A stretch of DNA of 64,000 nucleotides from assembly GCA_030142905.1 (NCBI GenBank), contig JASJOG010000010.1, positions 571,501-635,500 on the forward strand. Reading direction: 5' to 3'. How positions within the stretch are numbered: position 1 is the first letter of the stretch; each line of letters opens with the position of its first letter. Below are positions 25,601 to 36,745 of the stretch, piece after piece. Origin of the DNA: Heliopora coerulea. Lineage: Eukaryota > Cnidaria > Anthozoa > Scleralcyonacea > Helioporidae. The notes below the pieces were generated by a model, which was not told where the DNA came from, ran no database searches, and worked only from the letters and a program-made list of their open reading frames with translations. The translations under genes were made by a program, and so were the position numbers.

Positions 25601-28600
25601 ACAAAGTGAACATCATTATGTGAATATCAAACTAGGAGAACCACTGTACGAGTAGAACTATATGAGGATCAAAGTAGGCCTATCAGTATGTTAGCAAGTC
25701 TGATGTCTGTCAGTATGTGGATCTAGATTCTATTTTGGATTTTGGAGCGGCAAGACTAGTGTAGCGGTGGTTCCAGTACTCTATGCATATAATATACTGG
25801 TTCTAGTCATATTTCGTGCATCTAAAGTTTCAATCGTTGATATATATTTCCAGGATTTCAAGAACTTTCAGTATACTCTACCGCGTGTTACTGGAATGCA
25901 CGTCCACCTTGAGGATGAGAGAACCGTGATTCAGCTTCCACAAAATCGCTATGACGAGGTAAGTGGGTTTCACGACCACTTGTAGCGATGCGAGGTAACT
26001 GAAAAAGACAAAAATTGATAGTTTTACTACCAATAACGTCCTGGTGCAGTTGAAAGAATGGTTCCAGTGTTTTTCTTTCTGAACTTTACTCCTCGCGTGT
26101 TAGACAATTTTCTACTATTTTAGGAATACTGTAATATATAAAATATGAGCGACCACCGTGGATGAGATTTACAAGACAAAACCAAAGCCACCTGTACTAA
26201 GTCCAATGCACACACGACGCTAATATTACATTTTACCTATTCAACGAATGCATCTAGAGCGGGTGCATGAAGAGAAATTTCATAATTAACTTATACTGCC
26301 AAAGTCAACTGGAAAAGCTGACTTGAGTGGGATACGAACTCGCATCTTCGGTTTTCCGGATCGCTGCTCTACCATGTTGAGCTGTCAATGCGAGTTTGCA
26401 TCCCTCTTCAGTCAACTTTTCTAGTTGACTTTAGCATGGTAGTTTAATCATTGACATTCTCTTCGTGCTACTCTGAGGAAGATTCTGAAATAGAATCGAA
26501 ACACTGCTTATCCTCACGGATATAAAGTGTTAAGTTGTCACTTAACGATAGCTCAGTTGGGAGAGCAGCGGTCCGGAGACCTGAAGATGCGAGGTCGTAT
26601 CCCATTCAAGTCACGTTTTGTAGTTGACTTTAGCAGTGTAGGTTAATCATGAAATTTTCTCTTCACGTTACCCTAAGTATGACTCTGTAAAAAAAGTCCA
26701 CGTTTACATGCTATTTTGTACATACAAACCGTTTGAGCCGAACAAAATGACGGAACACTTCTTGTAAACTTCATAATAATCCTCAGGGTAATTTTAGGTG
26801 AAGAGAAAATTTCACGATTAACCTGCACTGCGAAGTCGACTTGAAAAGTCGAGTTGACTTTACGGGGATTAGAACGCAAAGTTTTGGGTTTCCGGACTAA
26901 TTCTCGATGAGTTGAGCTGTAGAGTAACAGGGAGCAGTACGCTCGTTTAATCCATTGTAAGTGCACAAGAGATTCTCCCGACCAATTCACGCTCACCCGT
27001 AAAGATGTGCAGTGTTTTGATTCTATTTTAGAATTAACCTTAGGGTAGCAAATTTCGTGATAGTTAACCCGAAACATTGCGCAGGTTTGTGCGGGTTATG
27101 TTTCAAAATAACTTAGCTGATGAAAGATGATATGCTTTGTAAAAACAAATCTGTATTCTACCTTTCGCGTGGTTAAATCGTTCTGAGAATTACCTGAGTT
27201 ATTAAGCTGAATGTACGAAAGTCTTCAATGGGGAAAAAACACAAAGATTCAGAGAATTACCCAAATCCAGTTGTGAATTTCATCTTAGAGCTCGTAGCAC
27301 AAACCACAAACAATAATATAATATCAAGAGAACGGTTTATGCAACATGATGCAACCTTGGTGTTTGTTAGCAGCAGTTGAATTAAAGTAGCTGAAAGTGC
27401 AATTGACACTGCAGTTTAACACATTTTTTGTACCACTGGTCCCATGAGGTAGTTATAAGAATAAAAAATTTCAGATGTCGAAGCGAGGCTCGAACAGCGT
27501 TCCTACATTATTTGATAAATTACCATTTGAACTGACAATAAAATGATTTGATTCCTGAGTTTTTATTTGTTTAGGTACACGGGATATTCCTCAGATATTC
27601 TGCTACAGACCTTTTTTTCAATGTTTTCTGAACGAAGCAAATACGCAGAAAATGAATATTACGTTGATGTGCCGTCGTAATGACTAAATTATTTATCTGA
27701 AATGAGCATGTCATTTAGACTAGTTTGATATTAAATTGAAATATTGTTACGTCACGGTTGCTTCATGCTTTTGAAAAAAGGCAGTGAACATCTGGTAAAA
27801 AAAAAGTTGGGAAGTCCTGTATCTTTTATCCATACAATTATTCGAACCTTATAGTCATATAAGCCTCGACTTTCTGGATTTGTGAACATTTCTTATAAGT
27901 TGTGATTAATCTTTAATTCCGTTGTGAATTTCCTTCCAATAAAATTCTATAGGTTGTAAAAGCTCTCAACGCAACAGACGAATACGTTATGGCATTTCAA
28001 GCAACCTTTAGTAATGTAGCTGACTCCCATTTAGTCTGCATCCAAGGAGGTGAAGGATACAAAACTCAAGCTATAAACATCGAGGGCCAGGAACGAAAAG
28101 GTTTGTAGGGCTGTAAAGGTCACTAATATCACGTGCGATCTAGAAAAAGAACCCATGGAGCATTTACACTATAAGCAAATTTTTCTTTCTCGCTGACTAA
28201 ATTGAGTAAGAAATTTGATTCCTTAGCTGAAAAATTTGCTGCCGAAAGTTGACAGAGATTATAATTTTAGGCGCGATTTTGTCACTAACTGTTCAGATTA
28301 CAAGAAAGTGCTTGTACTTAAACTTGTAACGCCTTTGTCTAGACCTTAGTTGTGAGTTCTTTTGATGGCATTACCTTGCACCGTTGCATATACTGAACAG
28401 CCGGCCAGGCTCATGACAATGGCTCCCATAGCTCAGTCGTTTGAGCATTAGATTTGAATCCATTAGGCTTGTGGGTTTTATATCTTCGAGTGGAAGACTC
28501 GAAGGCTCTTACGGAGGAGATACGCTTGTCAACAACTAATAGTTATCGAAAAAGATGTGCGGTTAAGCTAAAAACAATCATAAAAATAACGTAAATTTGT

Positions 28601-31600
28601 GAGGCTTCAGCCAATCAAGAATTTAAGTCAGGAGACGTCAATCTATATTAGTTTGCATGGTCAAACAAAATTGCAAGTCGACATAATTTAACGAAAGAAA
28701 AGCTTTTAAACTGCCGTTCAAATTAAATACGCTTAAACTTGCTGTAGGTCAATGCAAGCTGACGTGAATTGGTAGTCAGCGTATAGGTTAAAGCGTCTTC
28801 ACACAACATACAAAAGTTTGCTTACGTGAGTTGGCAAACTTCAGAAAGTTTGCAAGCTTGTGTTATCATGTGCGTTAAACTTCCGCTAACACGAATCGGC
28901 TGCTTTATAAAAGCATGGTTTCCTAGTATTTGTTTCCATAACATCTTGTCTGCCATTCTTGTACTGTTCTTTTGAAGAAATATCCCATACACAAGGATTG
29001 TAAGTTTCCACGATAAACTGAGAACTGGTTCAACGTTGGTATATCATTTTGTGCAATTGACGTAAAAATCACGTAAAATGTACTAGAGTTCTCATTGGCT
29101 TATAGTAAAGAACACTTGTTTAACATACCTACTCACGTCAGATACAAGTCTGCCAACGTAAAAGACTGACAGAAACCAGTTCTATTTCTCTCGAATGGCT
29201 TGCAAAAACGTTTGCCAACTGTTGTTGCGATGTTCACAGACACGAACTATGGTTTGCCGACCCATTTTTGCAAATTTTTGCATGTTTGTAGCGTAAGGGC
29301 ACCTGTCCGTCCAGTTAAGGTTAACATACCTTGTCCCTGAAACATTCTTTTGTTACCGTGACTAGTGACGGGTGCGAGTTTCGTGGTTTTCAACGGAGCT
29401 CTGAAAACTTCAACCGATGTGAAAGCAAAAGTTAGCATTGTAGAAGGTAAGTGTTGCCTCCGTTCTAACTGTACAGTACTCAAGGTTCAAAACTGAGGTT
29501 TGATCAAATTTACGTTGCGTGTACGTAATTCATGTATTTTGTTCTCACTTTTCGCTTTTGGATCGCTTCTAGAAATCTCAGGTTAATGCTCAGGTTTCTA
29601 TATGCGAGGAAATTTAATCTGTCCACGGCAAAAGGGACTCCTCATTTCTGAGGTGTGGTATCATTTTACATCATGCAGCATAACATACCTTATATTTCAT
29701 ATCTTTTGGCGACAAGTTTATGCAGCATCAAGGTCTGGGAATTTTACGTCACGCATGCAGTAAAAGATATCAAGCTTCCATATGTGGTTTGAACCAAACA
29801 TGAATGCCTTACATCTTGTGTCGTTTGTCTTATATCTTGCGTTGGATAACATTAGCTAGCACTGCTCTGGTCCATTGAGTAATTAGCTTCTCTACTAAAC
29901 ATATTACAACCGTAGTTACTGACGGCGTACTGCAGCGTCACGACTGACACATGTAGGAATTGTAACAGTGTGTTGGTCAACAGTTCAGTTCTGCCAATGC
30001 ATCATACATGCATCTGACAGGCCTGAATCTACTTAGCTACGGCTTTTAGTGAGTGCTTGTTAGATATATACATTCACATATGAATCGGCATACACTTAAA
30101 CATACCAGAGGCAGACCTAGAGTAAATTTAAAAGGGGACTAAATCTTTAGGTGCACAGGGTGCAGCACACGGATCGTGGCGTGGAGGATGCAGAAGAAGC
30201 AATCCCTACCTCCCACACATTTTGTTTTTGCTTAGCTGGTACTAACTTTGTGTATTGTTGTGCACTATAAGATTGAGTGGAAAAAGAAAAGGCGAGGACC
30301 CACTGATTCCTTTCTTGTTTACCTATGGCCATATGACCCATACACACATCCACTACCATTCACATATAAATAATAAACACAAATAAACTCGCACATACGC
30401 GCAAACATAGGCAGAGACGTAGACTATGACGAAGACATAAGTATATACGTCGACGTGGGCATGGACATGGACGTGGAAATGGAGGGACACAGACGTGAGG
30501 TATAATAAGTCTGACATAACTAACGAAGTAAGAAGTAAGATGTCGCAAAACATAAGACATAAGAACATACAAGGCATAAGGTATAAGAAATTAGAGGTAA
30601 GACTTCAACCATAATTTCTACCTGATGGCATTTTCACTGCGGTCGGAGGTTTCCCTTACACCTTGTGAGCATTCCGTTAGAACTAATAAGTAAAAACAAT
30701 GAAAAAATTCTGCTCCCGTGGAGGAAGTTGCACCCAGTGAATATTAGGTATTTTGCACATCCGTATTTTTAATTCTTTCGTCTAATTTGATCGCTTCTTT
30801 AATTCACATAGACGGCGTCATGGTACAAATGGTGACGCAACTAAGTCAGGAGATGAGGCAGGCAATGCGGGAAATGAGAGATTTTACCATTAAGACGGGA
30901 AATAGAAGTGATTGTGGTTCGGTACAAGAAGTTATCATTGAATGGGTCTCAAAGAGGAGTGCTGATGGTGAAAGGTAACATGCTCTGGAGTTAACAGGAG
31001 ACACAATACTCAGTTTGACGCAAAGTTATCGCATTTGTGTTATAAAACCATTGGCTACTGCACGAAATTATATGAATTAAGATCCTTGAATTGTGGATAA
31101 GGTTTTCACTTCCTTGCTTCGTTTTATCTTTTCTTCACTCTTCTGTCCGAATTGGTGTTCCATTATTTTTATCTACACTGCCAAAAAATAAAATCTCTGG
31201 TAGATATTTTTTCTAGTTTTAAGATTAATTTCCTGACTTTAAGAAACAAATTCTGGATAATAAAAGCCATGTGAATTTTTTTCTTCCAAGAAATTTAAGG
31301 AAATATATCTTGATTCAAGAATATTTTTCCTGTCTAGTTCAGATATATTTTCTTAATTCAAGAAAATGTCTTTTTTTGACAATTTTTTTCATATCAAGAT
31401 AGCTTATTAAGAAAAATTGTCTTATCTACAGGACAAGATAACATTTCTTAATTTAAAACAAGATTTTTTTTTCATAAAATAAGAATTTTACTTTTGCAGT
31501 GTACCCAACGTCGGGTTATTTTACTCTACCTAATGCCAGACGATTTTACTTACCGAAAGGAGATATCTGGACAGGAAAAAGTGAAACATTCATTTGGCTT

Positions 31601-34600
31601 TTTTATTCGTTGAAACCGTTAAATAAAGGAATAAAGTGCTGATTTTATGACATCATTAGCTGTTCGAAGTCTTTCGTATCTCGTGGTTTCATTTGTTTTC
31701 AAATAAATGTGCACCAAAATTGTGTAAACCCTGTTGGGATAAGACCCTACGCAGGCGTTGTTTTTAAACCGGTATGTGATCTGCTCGTGATTTATTCTAG
31801 GAAAAAACGTATGTGACAGCGTTTTCGAATGAGTGAAGTAATTGGCGAGAGAAAAACAGAAGAACAAAAAACGAAGCATAAATTTCAGTACTAGGAAAGA
31901 AGATGGACTTGAAAATATTTATATTGGCCGAAGTATTAGTTTGGCTTCATGCTCTTTGTTGTTGTAAAATTAAGCAGTATCTCATGTTTCACACGTATCC
32001 ACGTACAGCAACGTACGCCATCAGTGATTTTCCCACGCATTTTTTACGTCATCAGTTGAACTTGGTAAAACGTATTTCCAGCGACCATACCCATTGCAAT
32101 ATGACACTTCCGAATGACCTTTTTCTTCTACTATGAAACGAGGGCTGGGGCAAAAACTTTTATATGGAAATAAGCTTTTATCCACATGTAAGTAAAGCTC
32201 ATTTTCTTATGAAAAGGTTTTGCACCTAGCTTCGTTTTATAGACAATGGTAAGAGTGATTCGTAGAATCAGATGGCTTATTGAACTCCTCTATTGTTTAA
32301 TTTGTCGTCGAAGTCGACGGTCTGAAAAAAAAAATGCCTATTACTTGGGCCAAATCGACGGCAGTCCGGACCTCTCTACAACTACTCGTATGCCGAAATT
32401 TCTTCCAAACTAAGATTACTCTCGACCTTTGTGATAAAGGTAGTGTCTGACAAAGAAGTGAGGCTCGCTGGGCTCGATTTCCAAACAAACATAGCGAAAA
32501 TAATGGCCATCAACAGGAAGTATTTTTATTTCCTATCAAAAATGTTAATTTTACCCCAGTTTTGTATCGTAAGAAAAATAGAAATACGCATAGAAAGAAA
32601 GTTAACGATATTTGTGAGATCATTGCGATTTTAAGCAACCTGTACTTTCTCTCAAGCATCCCGTTTTTGCTGACTAGTATTGTTCCCCATCCCATTTCCA
32701 CGTTATTTCTAGACTCATTTTGGAGGATCTACTTAGGAACAGCGAAATTATAAAGGTCCGTTTACACACTGGCGAATCTTGCAGGGATTTTAAGGACAAC
32801 TTATCATCGATATCGTCGATTTCCGAACACTCGTTGAGTAAGAATATTCATTTACCATGTTCTCACTGTACTTCTGGTTCCTTGTTTGGGGTCTAGGTTG
32901 ATTTCTGAAAGCGAAGATGCAATGTATAGCTCCGTAGAGTCCACTAGAAAATCTTGACCCAAACATTTGTTTGAATTTTATATACCACGAGAAAACAGCT
33001 CTTAAACTGAAGAGTAATTAATTTAGTTGAAGAGTGTTGAAGCCCGCTATTGTTCGTTGCAGGAACCTAAAACTAGTGTAAACGAATCCTAAAAATTCCT
33101 TTGTACTGTGTACTTTTGTTCGTGGGTTAATCGTTAAAAAGTAGAAATTTTATGAAAGTTTTTCTACTCTTTCAACCCAGGAATTAAAACATCAGAACCA
33201 AATAAAAACGTGAAAAGGCAATGTGTACTGTTAGTAACGAAACGTGGCTGTACGGATATGCGGATACAATTGCTTTGGAAACTGACGCTTTTGATTTATT
33301 CTCAGTAATTTGTAGATATTTAATTTCGTCTTATTTTACATCTTCTATTTGTTAAGTTTTCGTCCTGTTTGCCTGAGACGTCTTTAGGGCAGGACGAAAG
33401 TGTAACAAATATAAGACATAAAATAACGTCGTGAAAGTGTCTACAAATTACGGAGGATAAATCAATCATTCATTAATCCGTACGAAGTTTCAAAAAACAC
33501 TGACATTTTTCGTGTTTTATCCTTGTAATTTGGTACGTTGAAAAGCTCCATATCACCGTGAAAATTTCGATTTTATACAACGTGTACCTGAACGCAAGAC
33601 CCAGAATTGATTTTACCCATTTATACTGGTTGTAAATTCATGAAGCCATTCAGCTGGATATTCACTAGCAACTGCCATTCATGTGTCCAAGAACGACGAT
33701 ATAATCTCAATTCTTTGCAAAATAATTCAATTTAAAAGCGATTCTTCCATGAGATCAAAACCTGAAGCCAAGATTCGTTTTGGCACGTTCATAAATAGTT
33801 GTATGATGATGTCCTCGTTTTGAGACAATGATGCAAATAAAAGGAAGTAGAAAAGATTGCGAGGACGAATTACAGTTTTCAAAAACTGATTTGAAATTGA
33901 TAAAAACTCCAGCAAATTTTGCTGTTGAAGACAGTCCCTTATACTTTTTACTGCTCCGAGGAGGTACATGATTAATGAATCCAGAATTTATTGGGATATT
34001 GCATGGAAAACTGGTATGGGAATACTAAAAGGCAAAGTTTGAGATACAGTTAATACTGACAAACTACCTGGCGATTTTATTCTCATAAAATACCCAAATT
34101 TTTCCTAAATATTGAAGTACCCTGAACGTAGTTTATTTATTTGCTGAAAGGAAAACAAACACTGTCAGTTACTGAAAAAGGACCCTCGCCGACGGCCATT
34201 TTCTCCAGAGTTTGTTTGTATTCGAGCCTCACGAGCCTTGCTTCCGTGCAGGGCGCCATCTTTATGAAAGTTCTCTCTACTGTAACATCAATTTACCACT
34301 TAACTAATGATGATTGTCTTATTGGCTGTTGTGGCATTATAGCATTTTTAGCCCAATCGATGGCCGTGAACTGGGATCTACTTCTGACATAAAGATCAAC
34401 ACCCACTTTGACTACACCACTATCAGTGTTTACAGATTACGTTGGTCTCAGTTGTTCTTTCTCGACCGCAATGAGGAAAGACCGCGGAATTTATCTGCCA
34501 ATTTTAAACAGACGATGGCTGAGGTGGCCAAGGCTTGTACTGTAGCCCTTCGACCATATCTTCTCTCCTTGTTGGAAAGCGGGAAACGTCAGATAGGATT

Positions 34601-36745
34601 ACGTGTGAATCTTAGTTCTGATATGGTAAGTAACTGAATACATGAATTTTTTGCTAATTTGGTGTGCTTGTTTTAAAGACTATTGGCATGATGGGGTGTG
34701 TATTTCAGTATGGATGATTGACTTTCCAAATTTGACAGACCCAAGCTTATAAACTATGATTAATTTTATAAATAAATATAAGTCTAACCTTAACCCTGAC
34801 TCTAATCAATTGTCGAGTAAAATCTCGGTAAAATTGGTAAATAGGATAATCAATATTTTTTTAATGATTCTTTAATTAGGTAAACTTAGGAAATATTATT
34901 TGAACAATTTCTGTTTTATCTATATTTTAAATAGTGCCCCCAGTTAGCTTGATATAGCTAAATACATCGACACTTAAATAAAGTTGTCAATCAGTCAATC
35001 AGTCAATCAGGCAATCAATCAATCAGGCAATCAATCAATCAATTCATCAATCAATCAATTCATCAATCAATCAATTCATCAATCAATCAATCCTCATCGT
35101 AAGCTTGACCTTGACCCTAGCCCTAATGCTAGTCTTAACTGTAACTCTAACCTTGTTCCAGACCCCCGTTACTACATCTAGATTTTACTTGACAATGGTA
35201 GACCTACCGTCAGGAAAGAGTCGAAATCTGTCTCATTAACCCTTTAATGCATGGATTTTTTTCTTTTGTCCTTTATTCTGTCTTTGTTTTCCCTTTGTTA
35301 TCTAACTGGTTCTTATCTTCTTAGGTGTCCGATATACTAGACACTGCATTAAAGGGTTTACTCTTTCCAGATGGTAGTGACACCTCACTACTTACTTGAG
35401 CTAACTCCAATAGATTTTACTTGACAATGGTAGGCTTACCGTCAGCAAGGAGCTAAAAACTGTCTCATTAACTCTTTCCAGATGGTAGCGACCTCTTAGT
35501 ATTTCACACTCGCTAACGACAGAGTATTTTACTCTCACTAACCCCAGACGATTTTACTCGTCGATCAAAGACTTATCGTTACGAAGATGTTAACCTTTAA
35601 AGGTTTCGAGTACGGCAGTGACCAGGTCACTGAGTACAAGTTCTACTGAAGGTTGTGCAGGACGCAAGCAGTTCAAAAGGCAATTAATTTAACTCACGCG
35701 ATTAGTTCAAATTCTATGAAAGGTTCTGCTTGAAAAATTTACGGATTTTTTCTTTATACCCTGTGTTAATACAAAGGTGTTTGAATTGGAATGGTTGAAC
35801 TGAATTAGTCAACCAAAACATATGGTTGACTACATTATTTTAGATTAACCCTTCTCAAATTCATTAATAATTCATGAGTATATCAATCAACCAGATGCGC
35901 TGAATGGCATCACGTAAGCGAACCTGAAATACCATGAAAGTACTGGGCAGAGGACTTTAACTGTTTCTTCGAGTCCAATAATAGTTCAAGCCTTTTGACT
36001 TAAAATATGATTTCACGCAATCTGTTTATTCATCCATTCATTCATTACTAATACACTAATTGATTTTGAGAAGTCGTTCACCTTGGACTGGAACGATATC
36101 CTCATACTTCAAAACCCTTTTCTAGTCCAAATTGGAGGCCTTTAAATATTACTTTAAAAACACACTCCTTTTAAACGACCGTGTTATTACAATGTACATT
36201 TTTTGCATTCACATTTCCGTTCTTTCACAGAACAGTCGGGACTGTCAAGTGAATTCTCTTCATCAGAACAAAACACTTGATAGGTAATAGTACCCGCTGT
36301 ATAAAGGAAAGAGGCGGGGGTGGACCTTTTGGGAATGTAGTTCACTTGCAGGGCCGGTAAACAGGTAACCACACTGACACCTAAGCGTGTCGGTTTGGAA
36401 TTTTCTTTTCAGGGTTCACTTATTTGTTATTGGTTAATTCTTTGGCATCAAAATCGAACTTTTACCATTACTCTGGCTAAGACCAGACCATTTTACTCAT
36501 GGACAGGGGACTTCTGCCCGACAAGAAACTATTGTGAAGTTACTTAGATCACCATTCTACATTGTATCAATCTCTGTGTGTAGGTTGGCTATTCTATTGG
36601 TTCAGAAGGGACAGCTTTACCGGACGAGATGGCAAACGACTTGGATAACGAATTGGTACCAGCAATTCACAACGCTGTCCGTTCTTCAAACGATTGGCCG
36701 ACTTCAATGGAGTTCGTGTTTAATATCGTAGAAATGCTTAGTTAA
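13583..36745 (+). CDS. ZFYVE9: FYVE zinc-finger endosomal adaptor, SARA/endofin family, complete 18-exon gene
   Basis: The protein is predicted to bind PI3P on early endosomes and to present receptor-regulated Smads to TGF-beta/BMP receptors; this role is known for vertebrate and fly relatives and is not shown here. Eighteen exons splice in phase through GT/AG sites to 1058 residues, shorter than the roughly 1400-1500 of human SARA/endofin, mainly in the acidic, serine-rich amino half. The protein opens with an acidic [12 protein letters not shown] segment like SARA. The FYVE finger (about 358-421) has [15 protein letters not shown] and GRVCEAC, with all cysteine positions present. The carboxy-terminal SARA domain (about 566-1058) is well conserved, with [21 protein letters not shown] and [12 protein letters not shown] Smad-binding segment between them is not obvious by eye. 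ZFYVE9 and ZFYVE16 probably share one invertebrate ancestor, so the symbol is approximate. An AG at 13570-13571 just before the start suggests an upstream untranslated exon. Confidence 0.93.
15006..16090 (+). CDS. ZFYVE9: FYVE gene exon 2, acidic region and first half of FYVE finger
   Basis: The acceptor is TTTTTACAG and the donor AAG|GTACAG. This long 1085-base exon encodes a serine/acidic low-complexity stretch, then [13 protein letters not shown] and [11 protein letters not shown]. The FYVE finger is cut exactly after CRGCGK. Confidence 0.95.
17145..17244 (+). CDS. ZFYVE9: FYVE gene exon 3, second half of FYVE finger
   Basis: It encodes [16 protein letters not shown] then [13 protein letters not shown], completing the zinc ligands. 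The acceptor is GATTTTAG and the donor CAAA|GTAAGT. Confidence 0.95.
17940..18035 (+). CDS. ZFYVE9: FYVE gene exon 4
   Basis: It encodes a serine-rich linker ([20 protein letters not shown]). The acceptor is ACTACAG and the donor ACAG|GTAATT; phase fits both neighbours. Confidence 0.85.
19142..19423 (+). CDS. ZFYVE9: FYVE gene exon 5, linker
   Basis: This linker exon is low in hydrophobic residues and ends in a proline-rich [13 protein letters not shown], similar in place to the GLPP segment of SARA. The acceptor is AAACTAG and the donor GATG|GTATGC. Confidence 0.87.
19973..20026 (+). CDS. ZFYVE9: FYVE gene exon 6
   Basis: A short exon encoding [17 protein letters not shown], matching the stretch just before the SARA carboxy-terminal domain. 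The acceptor is TTATTGCAG and the donor GTAAGA. Confidence 0.88.
21263..21328 (+). CDS. ZFYVE9: FYVE gene exon 7, start of SARA C-terminal domain
   Basis: It encodes [19 protein letters not shown], the FVLNANLL-type strand of the family. Of two overlapping donors, GTGAGT at 21329 is the one that keeps phase. Confidence 0.88.
21815..21888 (+). CDS. ZFYVE9: FYVE gene exon 8
   Basis: It encodes [18 protein letters not shown], close to the KCWCFTTKG motif of human SARA. The acceptor is TTTTTAG and the donor CATG|GTGAGC. Confidence 0.92.
23546..23636 (+). CDS. ZFYVE9: FYVE gene exon 9
   Basis: It encodes [20 protein letters not shown] then FNTAFAYAK. The acceptor is AATATTAG and the donor CAAG|GTACGT. 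Confidence 0.92.
24337..24434 (+). CDS. ZFYVE9: FYVE gene exon 10
   Basis: It encodes [14 protein letters not shown] then [11 protein letters not shown], the family's HGGFLYVT region. The acceptor is TTGTTTTAG and the donor TCAG|GTATTA. Confidence 0.92.
24734..24860 (+). CDS. ZFYVE9: FYVE gene exon 11
   Basis: It encodes [19 protein letters not shown] then [14 protein letters not shown], a hallmark block of the SARA carboxy-terminal domain. The donor is AGAT|GTATGT. Confidence 0.93.
25011..25087. repeat. Imperfect 29-bp inverted repeat in FYVE intron
   Basis: Arms 25011-25039 and 25059-25087 agree at 24 of 29 positions, including 13 in a row next to the 19-base loop. No family was recognised. 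Confidence 0.65.
25440..25522 (+). CDS. ZFYVE9: FYVE gene exon 12
   Basis: It encodes [20 protein letters not shown] then TIMDLLA. The upstream AG at 25438-25439 is chosen over a later AG because only it keeps the frame. Confidence 0.92.
25854..25958 (+). CDS. ZFYVE9: FYVE gene exon 13
   Basis: It encodes [20 protein letters not shown] and [10 protein letters not shown]. The acceptor is TTTCCAG and the donor GAG|GTAAGT. Confidence 0.93.
26268..27060. repeat. Cluster of tRNA-derived SINE copies with a Penelope-like tail
   Basis: Four related pieces lie in one intron: minus at about 26268-26390, a plus tail at about 26405-26510, plus at about 26541-26690 and minus at about 26800-27060. The plus copy has an A box (TAGCTCAGTTGGGAGAGC at 26549-26566) and a B-box-like GGTCGTATCCC. 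The shared tail runs GTTGACTTTAGCA...CTTCACGTTACCCTAAG. Two tails continue into a motif like GATTCTGAAATAGAATCGAA (26481-26500 plus, about 27015-27040 minus) that resembles hammerhead stem II plus GAAA. Confidence 0.7.
27953..28100 (+). CDS. ZFYVE9: FYVE gene exon 14
   Basis: It encodes [15 protein letters not shown] then [20 protein letters not shown]. The acceptor is TTCTATAG and the donor AAAG|GTTTGT. Confidence 0.93.
28420..28510 (+). repeat. tRNA-like SINE head
   Basis: TAGCTCAGTCGTTTGAGCA resembles an A box in a tRNA-like stretch starting GGCTCCCA. The B box is degenerate (GTGGGTTTTATATC). It is not a functional tRNA: no acceptor stem closes. Confidence 0.5.
29366..29446 (+). CDS. ZFYVE9: FYVE gene exon 15
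   Basis: It encodes [20 protein letters not shown] then VSIVE, nearly identical to the family consensus. The acceptor is GACTAG and the donor GAAG|GTAAGT. Confidence 0.93.
30812..30974 (+). CDS. ZFYVE9: FYVE gene exon 16
   Basis: It encodes [20 protein letters not shown] then [12 protein letters not shown]. The acceptor is CACATAG and the donor AAAG|GTAACA. Confidence 0.93.
31176..31501. mobile_element. TA-flanked MITE, 326 bp, in FYVE intron
   Basis: The left end is CACTGCCAAAAAATAAAAT; the right end, read inward, is CACTGCAAAAGTAAAATTCT. TA lies on both sides (31174-31175 and 31502-31503). The interior is AT-rich with repeated AAGAAA/TTTCTT motifs. No transposase is present. Confidence 0.75.
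33292..33464. repeat. Fold-back element in FYVE intron
   Basis: Arms of about 80 bases (33292-33373 and 33388-33464) are imperfectly complementary around a 14-base loop, with GTCCTGTTTGCC against GGCAGGAC at the tip and TGATTTATT against GATAAATCA at the base. It would fold into a long hairpin in the nascent transcript. Confidence 0.65.
34343..34625 (+). CDS. ZFYVE9: FYVE gene exon 17
   Basis: It starts inside the codon completing DGERS and encodes [27 protein letters not shown] and [11 protein letters not shown]. The acceptor is CATTATAG and the donor ATG|GTAAGT. Confidence 0.92.
34985..35096 (+). repeat. TCAA-type minisatellite
   Basis: Runs of CAATCAATCAAT interrupted by CAGGCAAT and TTCATCAAT cover about 110 bases. 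The open frame over it is an artefact of the repeat. Confidence 0.85.
35237..35358. mobile_element. Short TTAA-end MITE, piggyBac-like
   Basis: TTAACCCTTTAATGCA at the left is mirrored by TGCATTAAAGGGTTTA at the right. Pyrimidine-rich interiors of the same style occur at about 37565-37680 and 49545-49655. TTAA at the left border and TTTA at the right fit a decayed piggyBac-type target duplication. Confidence 0.6.
36584..36745 (+). CDS. ZFYVE9: FYVE gene exon 18, terminal
   Basis: It encodes [20 protein letters not shown] then [12 protein letters not shown] and [10 protein letters not shown] before TAA at 36743-36745, matching the carboxy terminus of SARA/endofin. Confidence 0.93.
   Translation, partial: VGYSIGSEGTALPDEMANDLDNELVPAIHNAVRSSNDWPTSMEFVFNIVEMLS

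Noticed and set aside
26541..26620. Functional tRNA gene
   Set aside because: A and B boxes are visible, but the B box is degenerate, the acceptor stem does not close, and related copies share a SINE tail.
32701..32755. Possible extra FYVE-gene exon ([14 protein letters not shown])
   Set aside because: It ends in the wrong phase, and the exon at 34343-34625 already joins exon 16 in frame with full family similarity.
34984..35181. 65-codon open frame of Asn-Gln-Ser-Ile repeats
   Set aside because: It is a translation of the TCAA minisatellite.
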